Shown: positions 60,480 to 64,000 of the stretch, piece after piece
Numbering within the stretch: the stretch's first letter is position 1
How the letters are laid out: each line of letters starts with the position of its first letter
Assembly (NCBI GenBank): GCA_949152475.1
Contig: OX424563.1
Coordinates: forward strand, 1,895,001-1,959,000
Direction of reading: 5' to 3'
Source: Terebella lapidaria
Lineage: Eukaryota; Annelida; Polychaeta; Terebellida; Terebellidae
DNA length: 64,000 nt
Notes under the pieces: generated by a model
Database searches by the model: none
What the model saw: the letters and a program-made list of their open reading frames with translations, nothing else
Told to the model about the DNA's origin: nothing
Program-made: the position numbers and the translations under genes

Positions 60480-61420
60480 ATACATCAACTGGTCGTTCCG
60501 CAGGTTTTGAGGCATGCCGTCATGAAGGAGGTCCACACCGGCAAGCTGATGAGCCACCAAGGAGTCACCAAGACAGTCAACCGACTAAAAGCAAGAATGT
60601 ACTGGCCGGGTATGATGAAGGACGTGGAGTGCTGGTGCCTGGAGTGCCTGAAGTGCAGTGAGGCCTACGCTCTACCCAACCATGAGGCTCAGACAGTGGC
60701 GGACGTCTTCGTGACCAAGTTTGTGTGCCGCCTGGGGATGCCAGCCAAGATACTTACCGACCAGAGACGAGAGTTCGAGAGCAAACTTTTCCTCGAAATA
60801 ATCAAGATCCTAGGAGGGGAGAAGACTTGAACGACCCCTTATCACGCCATATCAGACTGGATGGTCGAGCGGTTCAACCGGACATTGCTGAACCTTCTAG
60901 CCGTGGTCGTGGACGAGAACCATGACGACTGGGACGACCATCTGCCCTACGTGATGGCGACATGTAGAACGTCAGTACACGAGAGCACCGGGTGTACACC
61001 ATTCCGAATGATGATGGGACGAGAAACGACCACTCCATTGGACCTGAGGTACCGGACGAAACCGGACGATTTGGGAGGACCGGTCCCCGAGTGTGCATCT
61101 GCATACGTCGAATGGGTGAAGGAAGCCACCATACAAGCTCATGAGACAGCCCGAGAGTGCCTAAAGATGGCTATGGTGCAACAAAAGTGCTATCATGATG
61201 TCAAATCAGCTGCTCGTCATTTTCCGGTGGGTACCTGGCTAATGTATTGGTATCCTCCAAAAGCCAGACCAAAATTAGGACTAGGGTGGACGGGACCATA
61301 CCTAGTTGTGAAGTTTCATCTCGGATGGATGGTGTCGATACAAGATCGACCCGGTGGCAAAATAAAAGATGTCCACATCGACAATTTGAAAAGGTGTTGG
61401 TTTACCCCTGAAACTGACGG
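60480..61420 (+). other. Fossil integrase region
   Basis: Zinc H2C2 motif near 60500-60660 (LMSHQGVTKTVNRLKARMYW, then CLECLKC), parts of the catalytic core (ILTDQRREFES; MVERFNRTLLN), and a C-terminal GPYLVVKF-type module near 61290. Confidence 0.85.
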
Positions 61421-61529
61421 CAGGACACCCAATACGGACGATGTGACCCCAGTCCGGACATCCAGTGATGACGAGGGCCGAATGGAGATCAGCCAGAAAG
61501 CAGTCGCAACAATGTAAAAGGCAACAGGA

Positions 61530-61690
61530 GCGTTCGCAGACGAACTGTTCGCGGAAGCAACACTCGCGGACGAACCATTCGCGGAAGCACCATTTGCAGA
61601 AGCACCGTTCGCGGAGGTACCGTTCGCGGAAGCACGTTCGTGGAAGCATCGTTCGCGGAAGCATCGTTCGCGGAAGAATCGTTCATGGAA
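61530..61690 (+). repeat. TTCGCGGAAGCA short-repeat tract
   Basis: About a dozen copies of (G)TTCGCGGAAGCAC-like units in tandem, 3' of the integrase region. The same motif recurs in both LTRs, the leader (54490-54600) and the gag region (55080-55600). Confidence 0.9.
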
Positions 61691-61982
61691 GAGGACGAAA
61701 AACGTTATTACGTTTTCTAACAATGCATTTTTCCATAGATCCCGGGTCCGCGCATTTCTTATTTAAACAGGCTGGCCTACGATGCCGTCATCACTTCAAC
61801 CATGAACACGCCACTTCTGCAAATAATGGGGTACCTGCTGATGCCATGTGCTTTTGGGGCTCTGAAACAGTCTATTATGCCTAAAAAGTACAAAAAACGT
61901 CATGTCCATTGTCTGCATCATGCTAAAACAAACATGACACATTTTTACGTTTTTGTATTATATGGCACAGTAGACTGTTTCT

Positions 61983-62399
61983 ATGGTTTATCTATACCCG
62001 AATTACATGGTGGCGATCCTGGTGGCAAACAGGAACCTCATTGACACACCGATATTTGCAGACGAAGACTTTGGGGAAGTGCCCGATTTTGATCTCGCCG
62101 ATATTCTGCCACTTGACGTCGACGAGATGAGCGACAAGCCTGACCGGAAGCGGGAACGCTCAAGAAGCCGGGAGCATCGTGAAGAGCCCCGAGGAAGTCG
62201 ACGGTCCCCTGCCAGGAAGCCTTCCCTAGAGAGAGGACGACGTTGGTGCAGCCCCTGCTGCATCCACGTGACGGCGTCAAACTTCAGCCGACACGTAGCG
62301 ACCAAGCACAGCCAGAAGGAGAGGCAGTGCAGGTGGAGAGACAGTAGGGCGGAGGGAGAGGGCCCTCGGACGATGGGAAGAAATGAAGAAAGAGGATGA
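61983..62399 (+). other. Extra 3' reading frame, basic with a C2H2-like finger
   Basis: Lies between the integrase region and the polypurine tract. Encodes an acidic patch (FDLADILPLDVDEM), an Arg/Ser-rich stretch (RKRERSRSREHREEPRGSRR), then CSPCCIHVTASNFSRHVATK and H, which has C2H2-type spacing. Its left part matches the orphan fragment at 40433-40675. It may be an accessory nucleic-acid-binding protein; function unknown. Described as part of the fossil element. Confidence 0.55.
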
Positions 62400-62445
62400 G
62401 GCCGTGAGAAGACAGAGAAAGGATCAACGGGGACGTTGATCTCCA

Positions 62446-62458
62446 GAAAGGGTGGAGT
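62446..62458 (+). promoter_or_regulatory. Polypurine tract
   Basis: Purine-rich GAAAGGGTGGAG immediately before the 3' LTR, the usual second-strand priming site. Confidence 0.7.
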
Positions 62459-63234
62459 TGTAACTAAACCAACACAACAGAGCGCGCCAAAAACGTTCGT
62501 TAGGAATGGTCACGTGATCACAGAAGACTACTGGTGGAGGCACTGTTCGCGGAAGTACCGTTCGCGGAAGCACTGCTTGCGGAAGAACCGTTCGCGGATG
62601 CAGCCTTCTCCACGTGGTAACGATCACGGAAGAGTCGTTCACAGACGAGGATGCGCGTGCAGCCACCCTGGCTATAAAAGGGCGAGCAGATGGCCGCTCA
62701 GAGAGCACTGATACGACCATGAGAGCACTGCAAGCGACACCGACCGTGGGGAGATCGTCACCGCCACGACCAAGGGACTCGACGACCTCCGTGCAGATGA
62801 CTCCCTCTTCCGGGCTTTTGAGTCAGCGGGATTTCGACTAACTACCTGGAGAAACCAATCGACTAAACGGGACGGGACGGAGAGAAGCCTTCGGCGAAGA
62901 ACTCTTTTAAGTTGTGCCCTCGTGCACTATTATTTTAATGTGATCATACAGTGCTCCATGTCTGAACTTCATATCTGTACGTCACGTGGGTGACCGACAA
63001 TTCTATTGTAAGTTGCTGATTTGATATTGATAAATCTTCATTTATTTACGTCTGAGTTGATTTTTGCCTGAGTAAGCCGGTAGGCTACTGAGTGATGCAC
63101 CGAAAATAGTGAGCACCTTTTAGTGACGGCTCTCGAATCACAACGAGCGGGAGTTACCAAAGTCTATACGATCAGGAGGCAGGGTTTTTGGGCAGACAAA
63201 AACACAACAACAAGTCATACCTACAAACGTCACA
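62459..63234 (+). repeat. 3' LTR
   Basis: Begins TGTAACTAAACC and ends AAACGTCACA, 776 bp; clearly homologous to the 5' LTR over its whole length. Confidence 0.95.
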
Positions 63235-64000
63235 TTAGCATCAGTTACATTGACTGTGAGCAGCATGGTAATAATTTATTCAGCACAAACAGCTCGTCAG
63301 CTTTTCGCGGTCCAAATCAATTATCATCTTTGCATGCTCCTTACTTTTGCTCTGATTAGGAAACAATCATTAACACAGACGAAGCAGCAAACCATATTGC
63401 AGCTCGAATCGCGGCACTCGAAGACAAACACCCAGAGGCAGTGAATTAATTATTACCTTACAATAGCGTCACATTCATTGTGACTGGAACGTAATCAAAG
63501 ATTGTATTTTGCTGGTCAACTTTGTCCCTCTTTCAGTTACATCTTTTCACGGTCTGCAGTTGACATTGATTTGAGTGTGTCTATCCGAGTAACGACCGAC
63601 TATTAAAATACGGTTCCCTATTCTAAATACTTTCTAGCACACAGAGGAATCTTTAAAATGTACCATGTGGAAAAACGTATATAATCTAGCAATTTCTTTC
63701 AAAGGTACATTTTCGACATCTTACATAATACCTGTCAGTCTTCTGTGTGGTTTATGTGTGTGTATATATTTATGTGAAGATCGCAAAAGGAGATTTCGTT
63801 ATTTCAATAAGTTTGTCTGGAGAATACGTAAGGCGTAGTTCATGCTGTTAGTGGAATTTGTAAATAAACTGCTTCTTCCAGGCCGTAACTGAAACTACGG
63901 CAGGTAGGTTTATGACGCTCTCCGAACCTCTGTTCTATGTCGAATTTAAACTCCCATATATTTCAAAGGTGTACAATCACATTATAAAAAACACGATACG
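63235..64000. repeat. Right copy of duplicated block resumes
   Basis: 63240-63445 continues the block found at 49660-49890 (CGGCACTCGAAGACAAACAC in both, with one base changed). 63640-63990 matches 29220-29690. No gene is seen before the window ends. Confidence 0.75.

Larger units (their letters stand above)
53615..63234 (+). mobile_element. Ty3/Gypsy LTR retrotransposon, broken fossil
   Basis: About 9.6 kb. It has two LTRs, a primer site, gag, protease, RT, RNase H and integrase regions in Ty3/Gypsy order, an extra 3' reading frame and a polypurine tract. TTAG flanks both sides (53611-53614 and 63235-63238), the target-site duplication, and the pre-insertion site is preserved in a paralogous copy near 49645. 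The two LTRs look roughly 5-10% different by eye, including small indels; this was not computed. That suggests a moderately old insertion. The coding part is clearly broken, with roughly six to ten breaks, so I treat it as a dead copy. It is much richer in G+C than the host DNA. Confidence 0.95.

Noticed and set aside
1-64000. tRNA, rRNA or other structured RNA genes
   Set aside because: No tRNA A/B box pair or rRNA core was recognised by eye; the tRNA-like match at 54370 is the LTR primer site.

Overview
The window looks like nuclear DNA of a marine invertebrate animal. Genes are split by introns with GT/AG borders, non-coding DNA is AT-rich, and there are LINEs, a Ty3/Gypsy LTR element, many short inverted-repeat (MITE-like) elements, minisatellites and stacked segmental duplications. 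A bilaterian with a mollusc-like repeat landscape is my best guess; this is inference and nothing in the window fixes the species. No operons, CRISPR arrays, tRNA or rRNA genes were seen.

Layout. 1-2550: 3' half of a young Tx1/L1-type LINE with a pure A37 tail. 2551-5400: GC-rich block and fragments of dispersed repeats. 5546-9583 (minus): 5' half of a TRIM gene (RING, B-box 1, B-box 2 on separate exons) with two duplicated 5' non-coding exon ends, between which a 1.27-kb inverted-repeat element has inserted. 10104-11620: an 81-bp palindrome followed by a 40-bp tandem array. 11912-12870: another inverted-repeat element. 13912-15045 (minus): an intact, unrecognised 377-codon gene, with a decayed copy at 18660-19510; both sit in a larger duplication (about 13.9-17.8 versus 18.6-24.6 kb). 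The second copy holds a nested 3-kb repeat whose core is an array of about 135-bp units loaded with nuclear-receptor half-sites. 26550-28195 (minus): decayed CR1/L2-type LINE. 29.2-31.3 kb: duplicated block, a hydrophobic open frame and AT-rich sequence. 32370-33182: a 45-bp minisatellite.

33.6-51.4 kb (plus): what I think is the most interesting part. One signal-peptide exon is followed by three homologous small exons (33, 51 and 54 nt, all phase 1 at both ends, all with GTGAGT donors) and two homologous tail exons. They fit a small secreted-peptide gene or tandem gene family made by local duplication. The same duplications carry MITE insertions whose empty sites survive in the sister copy.

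53615-63234: a Ty3/Gypsy LTR retrotransposon with both LTRs, a tRNA-His-type primer site, gag, protease, RT/RNase H and integrase regions and an extra basic zinc-finger reading frame near its 3' end. It is a broken fossil, inserted into the last copy of the duplicated block, which resumes at 63235. The genes do not form a pathway; the window is a gene-poor, repeat-rich region with one recognisable host gene (TRIM), one orphan gene and a candidate peptide locus.
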